64,000 nucleotides of DNA, taken from Methanococcoides sp052057775. Its GTDB lineage: Archaea > Halobacteriota > Methanosarcinia > Methanosarcinales > Methanosarcinaceae. This document shows, piece after piece, positions 45,736 through 55,028 of this stretch (the stretch's first letter is position 1; each line of letters starts with the position of its first letter). Position numbers and translations under genes: made by a program. The notes under the pieces were generated by a model. The model saw nothing but the letters and a program-made list of their open reading frames with translations, was not told the origin of the DNA and ran no database searches. The stretch is taken from NCBI RefSeq assembly GCF_052057775.1, contig NZ_CP195121.1, forward strand, positions 124,001 to 188,000, written 5' to 3'.

Positions 45736-47430
45736 TCACACGGTCATATGATCCATCAGCCTTTCCACACCACTTGCCTTTTCCATGACCTCATTCTTAC
45801 TTCTATAAGGCACCCCGCTATAGATCTGAGAAGCTTCAAGATCCGTTATACCGGGGATCTCCCTGATAACAGAAAGGGGTGCGGAATTGATATCAAGCGG
45901 ATATGGGATGGCCTTTATGGAACGCTGCCCGTGTCCCACCACCACGACATCCGTGAACTTCCACAGCGGAAGTGTCAGCGGAATACCGACAAGCAGAGGA
46001 TAGGTGCCAAACTGCCTGCCAAATGTCAACTCATGCTTTGAGCTCTCGTCATGGACCTCACACATCACATCCCGAAGTATAGTCCCTCTGGGTACGACCT
46101 TGCGAAGCATAGGAAGGTCGATCTCCTTTCGGACCTTCTCCTTGTACTTCAGGAACAGTTTCTTGTGCTTCCCCACAAGCTCATCGTTGCCATAGACACG
46201 GGTTCCCGGAAATGCCATGACCTGTCTGATGTTGATCCTCCTTACCAGAAGTCCCGAGTCCAGCACTTCCCTGAGGAAATCGTAGTTCAGCTCAAAGGTC
46301 TTCTTTGTCTCACCGGGCAGACCGTGAACAAAGTTCAAGCCCGGAAGAAGCTCGGGAAGACCGTTGCTGCCCCGTGAAGCACCGACCTCGTTGAACATCC
46401 TGATGACCTCCATCACATCCTCCGGCATTGCCTTCAGGTCATTGGCACGAACCACTGCCGGATCGGCACTTTCCATACCAAGTGCAGCAATATCCCCGGG
46501 GGTGTGATGACGGACGATGGTCTTCATGATCTCAAGTCCCTGCTCGGGGTAAGCAGCAATGGTTGCCGGATTTGCATTGTCCATGTGCAGCACCTGAAGA
46601 TCGGGTGCAACCCTGCGTATGCCTCCGTAGAGAGATTCCAGTACCGACGGGTCTGGCTGCAGGATGTCCGCACCGATGTCCTTTGCATGGAAACCGAACA
46701 GGTCGGGCTGCCTTCCTATACGGAAATATTTCGCACCGGCAGAGTAGAGGGAAGAGACCTCATCGACCACATCTGATACCGGACGGAAATCCGAAGTACC
46801 GTAGAACCTTTCGGTACAGAAGGAGCAGTGAACCTTGCGACCACAGCCACGGTAGGTCTCAAGCTCGCACATGACATACGGATACTCCGGATGCTTTTCG
46901 ATTATGAAAGCTCCAAGAACAGACCATTTGCCGATCTCATCCACAGTCCTCAACCTGTGCCCGATGCCTTCCGGATCGAGCAGTGAACCGCTCTCAAAGA
47001 GATCATAGACAAAGGCCTCGATGTCCTGCTTTGCAATGACAACATCCTCTGCTTCGATACCCAACTCACTGGCAGCGGTTCCACCTTCTTTACTGAAACC
47101 CAGACGGATAGGGCCACCTATAACTTTCAATCCCGTGGAAAGGCTGCAGATGTTCTCTATCTCGCCGGGAGTGATAGGAGATGACCTCAGGTACTTACCC
47201 GGGACGGTCATGCCAGACAATATGACCACAAGGTCTGCACTTTTTAATGCAAGGACATCATCCGCGGTTGCTTTCCTGAGCTGATCGATGGTAAAATAAT
47301 GAATATCTTCTTCTGAGATGCCCCTGTCACGAAGGGCACCGGCTATGTAGCGGATGTAGGGAGAGATGTATGGCGGAACCCCGAAACATGCGGGTTCATC
47401 CACATAGCCGTCTATTATCACTGTTCTCAT
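45736..47430 (-). CDS. Radical SAM protein with C-terminal helix-hairpin-helix (COG1031-like)
   Basis: 564 residues. An N-terminal B12-binding-like Rossmann segment (about 1-135) precedes a radical SAM barrel with cluster cysteines at C196, C202 and C205 (RGCGRKVHCSFCTERFY), spacing CX5CX2C rather than the usual CX3CX2C. Later segments LGMESADPAVVRANDLKAMP and LPGLNFVHGLPGE are typical of radical SAM methyl- or methylthiotransferase-like barrels. The C-terminus has a TRAM-like beta domain and a helix-hairpin-helix (INSAPLSVIREIPGITDLEA), suggesting RNA or DNA as substrate. Reaction unknown. Confidence 0.87.
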   Translation of the reverse strand: MRTVIIDGYVDEPACFGVPPYISPYIRYIAGALRDRGISEEDIHYFTIDQLRKATADDVLALKSADLVVILSGMTVPGKYLRSSPITPGEIENICSLSTGLKVIGGPIRLGFSKEGGTAASELGIEAEDVVIAKQDIEAFVYDLFESGSLLDPEGIGHRLRTVDEIGKWSVLGAFIIEKHPEYPYVMCELETYRGCGRKVHCSFCTERFYGTSDFRPVSDVVDEVSSLYSAGAKYFRIGRQPDLFGFHAKDIGADILQPDPSVLESLYGGIRRVAPDLQVLHMDNANPATIAAYPEQGLEIMKTIVRHHTPGDIAALGMESADPAVVRANDLKAMPEDVMEVIRMFNEVGASRGSNGLPELLPGLNFVHGLPGETKKTFELNYDFLREVLDSGLLVRRINIRQVMAFPGTRVYGNDELVGKHKKLFLKYKEKVRKEIDLPMLRKVVPRGTILRDVMCEVHDESSKHELTFGRQFGTYPLLVGIPLTLPLWKFTDVVVVGHGQRSIKAIPYPLDINSAPLSVIREIPGITDLEASQIYSGVPYRSKNEVMEKASGVERLMDHMTV

Positions 47431-47479
47431 GAGAATTAGAATGGAAGGATTCCTTATAAATGAACCTTTTGAAGAGAGA

Positions 47480-47830
47480 TCATATCAGAATCAGTGAGAT
47501 CAGAATAATAAGGTTTAATATTGTACCAGAAATAGCATCTTTCCAGCCAAGCACAGTAAGGACCAACGAATACGCAGCTGCTGCGAACAAGCCGGTTTGC
47601 CACCAAACCTGATCCGTGAACATGCCATAGGCGGCAATAGTATAAGCGGCGGTTGCAACCAGCCAGGCAAACCCCAACACGTAGGTCCCTCGCTCTCCAA
47701 TATCCAGTACCCCGCCCAGAACCTTAGTGGAATAGTGCTCATGCAGACTGATCTTCCAGAAGGTGACAACACCAAAGAGATGGATTAAGCCATGCAGCAG
47801 GATGATAATTGCAATCAGTTTCAGTAGCAT
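47480..47830 (-). CDS. Small four-helix membrane protein
   Basis: 116 residues with four membrane helices. HGLIHLFG in the first helix carries paired histidines, and WKDAISGT comes before the last helix. GGAGG lies 8 nt before the ATG. I do not recognise a characterised family. It is 49 nt upstream of the radical SAM gene on the same strand and may share its transcript. Confidence 0.75.
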   Translation of the reverse strand: MLLKLIAIIILLHGLIHLFGVVTFWKISLHEHYSTKVLGGVLDIGERGTYVLGFAWLVATAAYTIAAYGMFTDQVWWQTGLFAAAAYSLVLTVLGWKDAISGTILNLIILISLILI

Positions 47831-48051
47831 CTATATTTCCTCCATTTTATGAGAATAAATTCAACCCCTATTGTGTTTATAGTAAACCTGCCGTATATAG
47901 ATAATCATATTTCATGAGATCAAACATTTTCCCTTTCCTCCGGGCTGATGAATTATTTCCCTGCCTTTAAGCAACAGGACAGAACCCCATGAAGTACTTA
48001 TACTTTAATCGTATAGGATAGTAAGTCATGGAGTTTTACTGAGGTTATCAT

Positions 48052-49713
48052 ATGAGAAGTGACAATACAAAGAAAGGAGATGCACGTGCACCAAACCGCT
48101 CGCTTTTGAAAGCGATAGGTGTTACCGATTCTGAGATGAAGAAGCCGTTCATAGCTGTTGTGAATTCCTGGACCGAGTTCATTCCCGGACACATTCACTT
48201 AGACAAGGTCGCAGAAGCGGTAAAGGCCGGTATTCGCAATGCAGGTGGTGTTCCTTTCGAATTCCATACCATAGGCATCTGTGATGGTATCGCGATGGGA
48301 CACGAAGGAATGAAATATTCCCTTCCAAGCAGGGAAGCCATCGAGGACACCATTGAGATCATGATCCAGGGGCAACAGATGGACGGTATGGTCATGGTAA
48401 CATCATGTGACAAGATCACACCTGGCCACCTTATGGCTGCAGGAAGACTTGACATCCCTACAATGGTCGTCACAGGCGGACCAATGCTTCCGGGATATGT
48501 GGATGACAAATATACAGACCTTGTTTCCGTCTTCGAAGGTGTCGGTGCCTGCCAGAGCGGTGCAGCCTCATCTGAAAAACTGAAACTGCTTGAAGATCTC
48601 TGCTGCTGCGGTGCAGGTTCCTGTGCAGGAATGTTCACTGCCAACACCATGGCATGCATGACAGAGGCACTGGGACTCAGCCTGCCAGGTTGTGCAACCG
48701 CACATGCAGTTGATGCAAAGAAGATGCGCATGGCAAAAGACACCGGCGAGAGGATCGTGGAGCTTGTAAAGGAAGGGATCACAGCACGCCAGATAGTCAC
48801 CGAGAGATCCTTCGAGAACGCTATAATGGTCGATCTTGCAGTCGGAGGAAGTACCAACACAACACTTCACCTGCCTGCTATTGCCCATGAGTTCGGAATT
48901 GAACTTACACTTGAGAAGTTCGATGAGCTCAGCAAGACGACCCCACACCTGATAGGACTCAGGCCTGGCGGAGAGAACTTCATGCTCGACTTCGAGAGAG
49001 CCGGTGGAGTTCATGCCATCATGAAGAGACTTAAGTCAAAGCTCAACCTTGAAGAGAAGACCATCACCGGAAAGACCGTTGGCGAGAATGTCGATGAGTT
49101 CGTCATTGTCAACCCGAAGCTGAACGCCCGTATCCTGACCACACTTGAGAAACCACTCCACGAGGAAGGCGGGATTGCAGTCCTGAAAGGAAACCTCGCA
49201 CCTGACGGAGCAGTTGTCAAACAGGCAGCAGTGGATGAGAAGATGCTCAAACACTCCGGCCCTGCAAGGGTATTCGATAGTGAAGAAGAAGCAATGTCAA
49301 CCATCATGAAAGGCGAGATCGGGCCAGGAGATGTCGTTGTCATCAGGTACGAAGGACCAAAAGGAGGTCCGGGAATGCGTGAGATGCTCTCTCCAACCTC
49401 AGCAATCGCCGGAATGGGACTCATCGATTCAGTAGCACTCATCACCGACGGAAGGTTCTCAGGCGGTACAAGAGGACCATGTATCGGCCACATCTCGCCG
49501 GAAGCCTATGAAGGCGGACCGATCGGCCTGATACAGGAAGGCGACATCATCGATATCGACATGCCTGGAAGAAAGCTTGAGCTCAGGGTTTCAGACGAAG
49601 AGCTGGAAAAGAGAAGGGCAGATTTCAAACCTGTTGAGAAAGAGGTCACCGGTTACCTTTCACGTTACAGGAAAACAGTCAGCTCCGCAAGCAGGGGAGC
49701 TATCAGGGATTAA
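48052..49713 (+). CDS. ilvD: Dihydroxy-acid dehydratase IlvD
   Basis: 553 residues, full length. Catalyses dehydration of 2,3-dihydroxy-3-methyl acids in valine, leucine and isoleucine synthesis. Iron-sulfur ligands lie in SCDKITPGH and CCGAGSCAGMFTANTM, and the C-terminal substrate loop is ITDGRFSGGTRGPCIGHISPE. GAGG lies 6 nt before the ATG. It is a single-gene unit ending in a clear hairpin terminator. Confidence 0.97.
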   Translation: MRSDNTKKGDARAPNRSLLKAIGVTDSEMKKPFIAVVNSWTEFIPGHIHLDKVAEAVKAGIRNAGGVPFEFHTIGICDGIAMGHEGMKYSLPSREAIEDTIEIMIQGQQMDGMVMVTSCDKITPGHLMAAGRLDIPTMVVTGGPMLPGYVDDKYTDLVSVFEGVGACQSGAASSEKLKLLEDLCCCGAGSCAGMFTANTMACMTEALGLSLPGCATAHAVDAKKMRMAKDTGERIVELVKEGITARQIVTERSFENAIMVDLAVGGSTNTTLHLPAIAHEFGIELTLEKFDELSKTTPHLIGLRPGGENFMLDFERAGGVHAIMKRLKSKLNLEEKTITGKTVGENVDEFVIVNPKLNARILTTLEKPLHEEGGIAVLKGNLAPDGAVVKQAAVDEKMLKHSGPARVFDSEEEAMSTIMKGEIGPGDVVVIRYEGPKGGPGMREMLSPTSAIAGMGLIDSVALITDGRFSGGTRGPCIGHISPEAYEGGPIGLIQEGDIIDIDMPGRKLELRVSDEELEKRRADFKPVEKEVTGYLSRYRKTVSSASRGAIRD

Positions 49714-49740
49714 AGCTGCTGATCAGGCAGCTTTTCTTTT
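49712..49740 (+). terminator. Hairpin terminator of ilvD
   Basis: AAAGCTGC (49712-49719) pairs with GCAGCTTT (49727-49734) around a 7-nt loop, followed by a T-rich tract. The stem overlaps the TAA stop codon. Confidence 0.75.
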
Positions 49741-49775
49741 TTATTTCGTTTTATTTTAGACTAACATCAGCCAAA

Positions 49776-50843
49776 TCACTTTGCAGGAAGTCTTGTAAGG
49801 TAAACTATGTCATCCTTCACAATATTGGATATCCTGCCGGCTGATAGAAGTTGATCTATTTTTGACTCCACATCCGGATCTGCATACCTCTTGGAAAGAA
49901 GACTTTTGATCACATCTTTCTTTACTTCCGCACCTGATGGAAGATAGGCAAATATACAGCTTTCAAGCTTGTCAGCAGCCGGAGCAGATCCATCAGGAAC
50001 ATAGGGATCGGTACTCTCCGTCTGAACAGGATGTTCCACCACCAAATAATTTTGTGGAGCAGAGTATAAGGCTTCAGCTTCGAATAACAGAGGTTTTGAG
50101 GACCGTATCAGAAAAGGAGCACCTTCAATATCATTTCCCGATACATCCGGAGAACCGTTTTCGATCTGAGTTTCCACCGCACCATGATCCTCAATTCCTG
50201 CTGAAGCATCTTCCAGATCATCCAGCAATTCCGGAGGTATCCTGAGCTCCGGGAAGGAAAGTGTAGCATAAGGAACCGATCCATCGGATATTTCGGTAAC
50301 GAGACTACCAGCCTGCTCCGCAGAGGTATTATGATCTCCGGATTTACTATCGGCCATATCGGACAGGGAAGCCCTGCCTTTAAGGAACTGGATATTGGAA
50401 TTCATATCAATGATCTGCTTCTCAAGATCACATACACGATCTGTCAGATCAAAAATGATGCTCTCGAAGCAAGCCATCTTCTTAAATGGAGAGTTGCTGT
50501 TTTCATCAGGAGAAGAAACGGCATCTGAAGTTAACTTTGGCTCCGGAATCCCATCTCCAAGATCGGGATCTGTGAGACTGGCATCAAAGGATAATGTGGC
50601 GTCATCGTCAGCTTCACTAACTGTCGAACCTTCCTCTTCAAAAGTGTCTTCAAGTTCAAAGTATGCATCTTCAGGAAGATCTTCAAAATTATCCCCGGGA
50701 TCGTTGGTTTCAGCAGCAATAGTCTCCCCGGCTGTTGCTTTCAAACCATCCTCAATAAGTCCTGCCAGAAAGGAATCCCTGTCAGGAACATTGGACAGTT
50801 CCTTATACAACTCATCGGAAATACTGATCTTAAGTTCTTTCAT
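49776..50843 (-). CDS. Hypothetical protein with RHH-like N-terminus and long acidic linker
   Basis: 355 residues. Residues 1-40 (LKISISDELYKELSNVPDRD) look like a ribbon-helix-helix or CopG-like segment. About 45-110 are acidic and low complexity. A coiled coil (IFDLTDRVCDLEKQIIDMNS) is near 130-155, another disordered part follows, and the last 70 residues (LPSGAEVKKDVIKSLLSKRY ... ISNIVKDDIVYLTRL) resemble a winged-helix fold. A DNA-linked structural or regulatory role is possible. No family recognised. Downstream of mtxH by 69 nt, same strand order reversed in transcription. Confidence 0.7.
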   Translation of the reverse strand: MKELKISISDELYKELSNVPDRDSFLAGLIEDGLKATAGETIAAETNDPGDNFEDLPEDAYFELEDTFEEEGSTVSEADDDATLSFDASLTDPDLGDGIPEPKLTSDAVSSPDENSNSPFKKMACFESIIFDLTDRVCDLEKQIIDMNSNIQFLKGRASLSDMADSKSGDHNTSAEQAGSLVTEISDGSVPYATLSFPELRIPPELLDDLEDASAGIEDHGAVETQIENGSPDVSGNDIEGAPFLIRSSKPLLFEAEALYSAPQNYLVVEHPVQTESTDPYVPDGSAPAADKLESCIFAYLPSGAEVKKDVIKSLLSKRYADPDVESKIDQLLSAGRISNIVKDDIVYLTRLPAK

Positions 50844-50912
50844 GCCACATCAACCCGGGAAAGCTAAAAAGAATATGCGCCTAAAGGATACATAAGCATT
50901 TCCAAAAAAAGG

Positions 50913-51845
50913 TCACACCAGCAGGTTAAGCGGGTGTGAGGATGATGGCTCGATATCAAGATCAGAAGATGCCTCTGAGATCATGATGTCAGTCATGGCA
51001 GCAAGAGGGAAAGTGTACTTTGCATTCTCGATAGGACCATAAAGGACAAAATCACCACCTGCAAGCTGCTGCATGGAGACCGTACCGATATCGCATATCT
51101 TGTAGATAAGTGGGTCTTCCTTCTTTTTAGCCTTGAGCCAGCTCCAGGAAGATGGAGCATTGTGAATACCCGATCCAACTGGGTAGCCCCATTTTGCCTT
51201 GGCGGTCATCGTCATGCGAAGGGCAATGCCTGCACCATCTCCCATAGGGGTAATGCTTGGATCGATGAGAACGTTCATGATACCACATTCTTCAGCAATT
51301 TCCAGCAGACCCCTGTCCATCAGTTTGCCACCGTTCTCCAGCAATTCCATCCTGCCTTCCAGGGATGAGTCCATTGCATTGAAACCGAGGATGATGGAAC
51401 TGTCAATATCGGAATCCACAAGGACTGCACATTCTTCGTTGCTGATGCTCATGTTAATGGAATTGTAGATGGTCTTGTCAGCAAGACCTATGTCAGTAAC
51501 ATATTCTGCGGAGGCCATCCTCACAGAGGACTGAGGAGAATCGAGGATTATTGGAGAGTCACTTACTGAAGTCACAAAATCAATGTACTTCTGCATGCTC
51601 TCGAAGGTGTTGGCAAAGATATGAACAATGGCCGGATTCCCGGTCTCATCTGACATTGAATCCTGCATGTTCACAAGAACCTCTGCCCCTGCCCTGTCGA
51701 ATATGCCGACATCCGCATCTTCCACGATGCTGTGGCCTTCATAGAATATGGTACCTGCAAGCGCTGTTGCCAGCTCGCCCGGCTGGCCTCCAATCTTCAC
51801 GCCTGCAATATTGACGATCTCCTGCTCTTTCTGGAACCTGAACAT
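50913..51845 (-). CDS. mtxH: MtrH-like methyltransferase MtxH
   Basis: 310 residues homologous to MtrH, the methyl-transferring TIM-barrel subunit of tetrahydromethanopterin S-methyltransferase: GGQPGELATALAGTIFYEGH, NSINMSIS, DPSITPMGDGAGIALRMTM, PVGSGIHNAPSSW and GDFVLYGPIENAK. It is divergent from true MtrH and is not in an mtrEDCBAFGH operon. Start ATG 51845 with GAGG upstream. With mtxA and mtxX it forms the mtxXAH cluster known from Methanosarcina barkeri. A soluble methyl transfer between a pterin and the MtxA corrinoid is inferred. Confidence 0.9.
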   Translation of the reverse strand: MFRFQKEQEIVNIAGVKIGGQPGELATALAGTIFYEGHSIVEDADVGIFDRAGAEVLVNMQDSMSDETGNPAIVHIFANTFESMQKYIDFVTSVSDSPIILDSPQSSVRMASAEYVTDIGLADKTIYNSINMSISNEECAVLVDSDIDSSIILGFNAMDSSLEGRMELLENGGKLMDRGLLEIAEECGIMNVLIDPSITPMGDGAGIALRMTMTAKAKWGYPVGSGIHNAPSSWSWLKAKKKEDPLIYKICDIGTVSMQQLAGGDFVLYGPIENAKYTFPLAAMTDIMISEASSDLDIEPSSSHPLNLLV

Positions 51846-51912
51846 GAACACAACCTCTACGAAATATAACAATGATCAAGATAACAATACAACAATGAAA
51901 TAAAATAAACAA

Positions 51913-52506
51913 TTAATTGGAATCCACTTCGCACACTATACCTGAAGACGAATCAAGCATTACATCACCCGATATCATGATATCCCCGGAAGTGATATCC
52001 ATAGCAGGCCTGCATTTCTTCTTGGCACTCTCCACAACGAAAGCTGCTTCGTAATAAGGATCTTCTTTGCCCTTGTACTCATCAACGATCCGGCGGATCT
52101 CATCCAGGTCCACAAGCCCGATACGTTCAATGAGGGTTACCTGCTTCTGGAAACGGTCGATCACATCCCTGCCGACGTTCTCTATGAAAGGAATAGCACC
52201 ATCAGAGCCTATGATACGCCCGTTATCGTCTATGCCGTTCTTATGAAGTGCAACAAGTGTCTTTCCTGCAAGATGACCCCTGGACTCATTACCACAGATA
52301 AGGAGATACCTGATATTCGAATTCGAGACCGTGTTTATGATGATCTTCTCCGCACCAAGGTTCTCGGTCTTACAGCTACCCCACATGGCAGCTTCATCAT
52401 AAGGTTCAAGTGAACTTGCAAGAGTTATGACCGCAATACAGGAATCCGGATTCCCGGCACTACAATCCCCTTTTACAACAGGCCATCCAAAAGCAACGGT
52501 TTCTAT
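51913..52506 (-). CDS. mtxA: MtrA-like corrinoid protein MtxA, start unclear
   Basis: About 197 residues homologous to the cytoplasmic part of MtrA (GWPVVKGDCSAGNPDSCIAV, KTENLGAEKII, ESRGHLAGKTLVALHKNG with the cobalt-binding His). It lacks the C-terminal membrane anchor of MtrA, so it should be soluble. Family homology runs about 46 codons upstream of the first ATG in frame (52386). No ATG, GTG or TTG exists in frame between there and the mtxX stop. Either translation begins at AUA (52506), 5 nt after GGGGUG, or a single extra T near 52513 has shifted the frame out of ATG 52521 (the frame without it reads MGVDIETVAFGWP). The true state of the gene is uncertain. Confidence 0.82.
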   Translation of the reverse strand: METVAFGWPVVKGDCSAGNPDSCIAVITLASSLEPYDEAAMWGSCKTENLGAEKIIINTVSNSNIRYLLICGNESRGHLAGKTLVALHKNGIDDNGRIIGSDGAIPFIENVGRDVIDRFQKQVTLIERIGLVDLDEIRRIVDEYKGKEDPYYEAAFVVESAKKKCRPAMDITSGDIMISGDVMLDSSSGIVCEVDSN

Positions 52507-52530
52507 ATCAACACCCCATAAATCACATAA

Positions 52531-53355
52531 TCAAGATCTGTTCCTCTCGTTCTTCATGTCCACAAGGGCACTTGCAAGCATTATGGCCTTTGTGTAGTGG
52601 CCACCGACACGTGATGTGTCCACGAAGACATGATCGTCCATCAATACCGGTGCACCGATGCCGTCCCCTCCTCCAAGGAAAACTAGCGTCCTGAATATCA
52701 GGTTACCGGTTATGCCATCCGGAGCAAAGATGAAGTTCGCTTCCTTTATGGCATCCTCAATGAGTATTGTATAATGCTTTGCACATATACCAGTTTCCCG
52801 CAGCCTTGCTGCAAGGAAATCGGCATCTGCAAGTGTGCGGTCGATCTTTTCATGCCTTCCAAGATCACCCATCCTTCCGCCGGAGAGGACACCAACGACC
52901 GGTTCAATGCCAAACCTGCGCATGTGTTCCACACCCAACTTGACAAGCGTGATCTTGTCGGAAAGGTCGTTTCCCTCATCTATGCCCACGGGTGCAAGGA
53001 AGAAAGGAACGCCTTCGGAGGTAAGGAGAAAAGCCATGCGGTGAAGGCGGTTCATCTTCAGTACCTGCTTGAGATGGGAAAGAGTAACCGAGGCCTTTGC
53101 AGTTCCCCTTACTGCCGCATCCACGGAACCCGATGCCAGCAGGTCACCAAGGACCATCTCCGGCTCATGGGTATTGATGATCTCAAGAGAAGTGCCAACG
53201 GTATCGATCTTCTGTTTGTCCCCTACAAGGATGACGTGTGCATATCCTTCGTTGTGGGCTGCCTCTATGCTGGAGATCATCTTGGGAGTGGGGTCACGTA
53301 CACCAATAGCAACCTTCGCAGTGTTTGAAAGAGCCCTTTTCCGGACAACATCCAT
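52531..53355 (-). CDS. mtxX: MtxX, methanogen marker protein 4
   Basis: 274 residues of the MtxX family, found across methanogens and distantly related to phosphotransacetylase-like folds (AIGVRDPTPKMISSIEAAHN, GVLSGGRMGDLGRHEKIDR, PDGITGNLIFRTLVFLGGGD, GAPVLMDD). The reaction is not known. It is first in mtxXAH; only 24 nt separate its stop from the proposed mtxA start, so co-translation is expected. Confidence 0.92.
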   Translation of the reverse strand: MDVVRKRALSNTAKVAIGVRDPTPKMISSIEAAHNEGYAHVILVGDKQKIDTVGTSLEIINTHEPEMVLGDLLASGSVDAAVRGTAKASVTLSHLKQVLKMNRLHRMAFLLTSEGVPFFLAPVGIDEGNDLSDKITLVKLGVEHMRRFGIEPVVGVLSGGRMGDLGRHEKIDRTLADADFLAARLRETGICAKHYTILIEDAIKEANFIFAPDGITGNLIFRTLVFLGGGDGIGAPVLMDDHVFVDTSRVGGHYTKAIMLASALVDMKNERNRS

Positions 53356-53475
53356 AAGACCTGACGTGCTATTGTTCTACATACCGGATCACCTGCCAGA
53401 AATGATATTAATCAGAATCAACAAAGAGATGCAAACATTAATTACTTTTCCCTTTTATTGAAGGTATGATCACAG

Positions 53476-54996
53476 ATGGCAGAATCTATCGAATGGGTTG
53501 AAAAATACAGACCACAGTCCCTTTCAGACCTTGTGGGCAACAAGAAATCGGTCGTGGAGATGCGTGAGTGGGCAGAGTCGTGGCTCTCCGGCATGCCGGA
53601 AAAGCGTGCAGCCATACTCTATGGGCCTGCAGGAGTTGGAAAGACCTCCGCAGCACATGCACTTGCCAGGGACTTTGGCTGGGAGACCATCGAGCTGAAC
53701 GCCAGTGACCAGCGAACAGCAGGAGCTATCGAAAGAGTTGCAGGTTCTGCATCAAAGATGAGCTCACTTACAGGCACATCTGCAAAGAGACTTATCATTC
53801 TGGATGAGGCCGACAACATGCATGGAAATGCCGACAGGGGTGGATCACGTGCAGTAGGCAGCCTTATCAAAGAAACAGACCAGCCCATCATTCTGATAGC
53901 AAATGACCTCTACGGACTTACACCTTCCATACGCTCGAACTGTATTGAACTGAAGTTCAATTCAGTGCAGGGAAGATCGATGATCCCGGCACTCAAGAAG
54001 ATATGTGTCGAGGAGAAGATCATGTGTGGAGTTGGTGTCCTTGAGAAACTTGCCGAGAACGCCAGCGGTGACATGCGAAGTGCTGTCAAAGACCTTCAGG
54101 CAGTGGCAATGGGAAGGGACGAGATCTACATAGAGGATATTGCCACCTCCGAGAGGGACACCAAGGAAAACATCTTCAAGGTAATGGCAAAGATATTCAA
54201 AAGCACCGATCCAAAGAGCGCATTGCAGGCAACATACGGCCTGGACGAGACACCTGAGAACCTTATCCACTGGATCGATGAGAACCTGCCATCACAATAC
54301 GGCACAGAAAAAGACACCGAAGAGGACCTTATAACCGGCTACAGATACCTATCAAAAGCAGACAGGTACCTTGGCCGTGTGAAAAAGCGACAGAGCTACC
54401 GCCTCTGGAGATATGCAAGCGTCCTCATGACCTGCGGAACAGTGGTCTCCAAATCACACGTAAGCCGCGGGTTCACAAAGTACCAGCCACCTTCATTCTG
54501 GCGCAAGATGGGACAATTAAAGTCAAAACGTGACATGAGGGATAATATTGCTTCCCGCATAGGCGAGCACTGCAATGAGTCCATGCGTTATTCACGCACA
54601 GATCTGGCACACCTTTACGGCAGGATGCTCAAGGACGAGGCCTATGCAGTGGATGTTGCTCTGGACCTTGACCTGAGCATAGATGAGATCGTTTATCTTA
54701 CCGGTGGCAAGAAGGTCACAAAAGGCATACAGAAGATCTATGACCTGGCACAGGAAAAGCGAAGTACCTATGTAACTGAAGATGCACCGGTTTTCTTTGA
54801 GAAGAAAACTGCCAGAAAGACACAGGATAAGAAGCAGATGGACCTGAACCAGATCATGCAAAACGCTGTAGCCAGCGGGAATTCTGATCCAGAGAAAAGT
54901 TCAAAAGCCGCAGACCCGGCTCCAAAGGCAGAGCCTAAACCGGAACCAAAAACCACTGCAAAGGCAAAGCCGCAGAAGACCCTGTTCGACTTCTGA
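53476..54996 (+). CDS. rfcL: Replication factor C large subunit
   Basis: 506 residues of the clamp loader. Walker A GPAGVGKTS (about 50-58), Walker B LIILDEADNMHG, sensor and arginine-finger region TPSIRSNC, a C-terminal helical collar, then an Ala/Lys/Pro-rich linker and a terminal PIP box QKTLFDF that binds PCNA. Divergent from mtxX, 120 nt apart. Confidence 0.97.
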   Translation: MAESIEWVEKYRPQSLSDLVGNKKSVVEMREWAESWLSGMPEKRAAILYGPAGVGKTSAAHALARDFGWETIELNASDQRTAGAIERVAGSASKMSSLTGTSAKRLIILDEADNMHGNADRGGSRAVGSLIKETDQPIILIANDLYGLTPSIRSNCIELKFNSVQGRSMIPALKKICVEEKIMCGVGVLEKLAENASGDMRSAVKDLQAVAMGRDEIYIEDIATSERDTKENIFKVMAKIFKSTDPKSALQATYGLDETPENLIHWIDENLPSQYGTEKDTEEDLITGYRYLSKADRYLGRVKKRQSYRLWRYASVLMTCGTVVSKSHVSRGFTKYQPPSFWRKMGQLKSKRDMRDNIASRIGEHCNESMRYSRTDLAHLYGRMLKDEAYAVDVALDLDLSIDEIVYLTGGKKVTKGIQKIYDLAQEKRSTYVTEDAPVFFEKKTARKTQDKKQMDLNQIMQNAVASGNSDPEKSSKAADPAPKAEPKPEPKTTAKAKPQKTLFDF

Positions 54997-55028
54997 CCGG
55001 GATCCATATTAAAGCACAAACATCTGGA

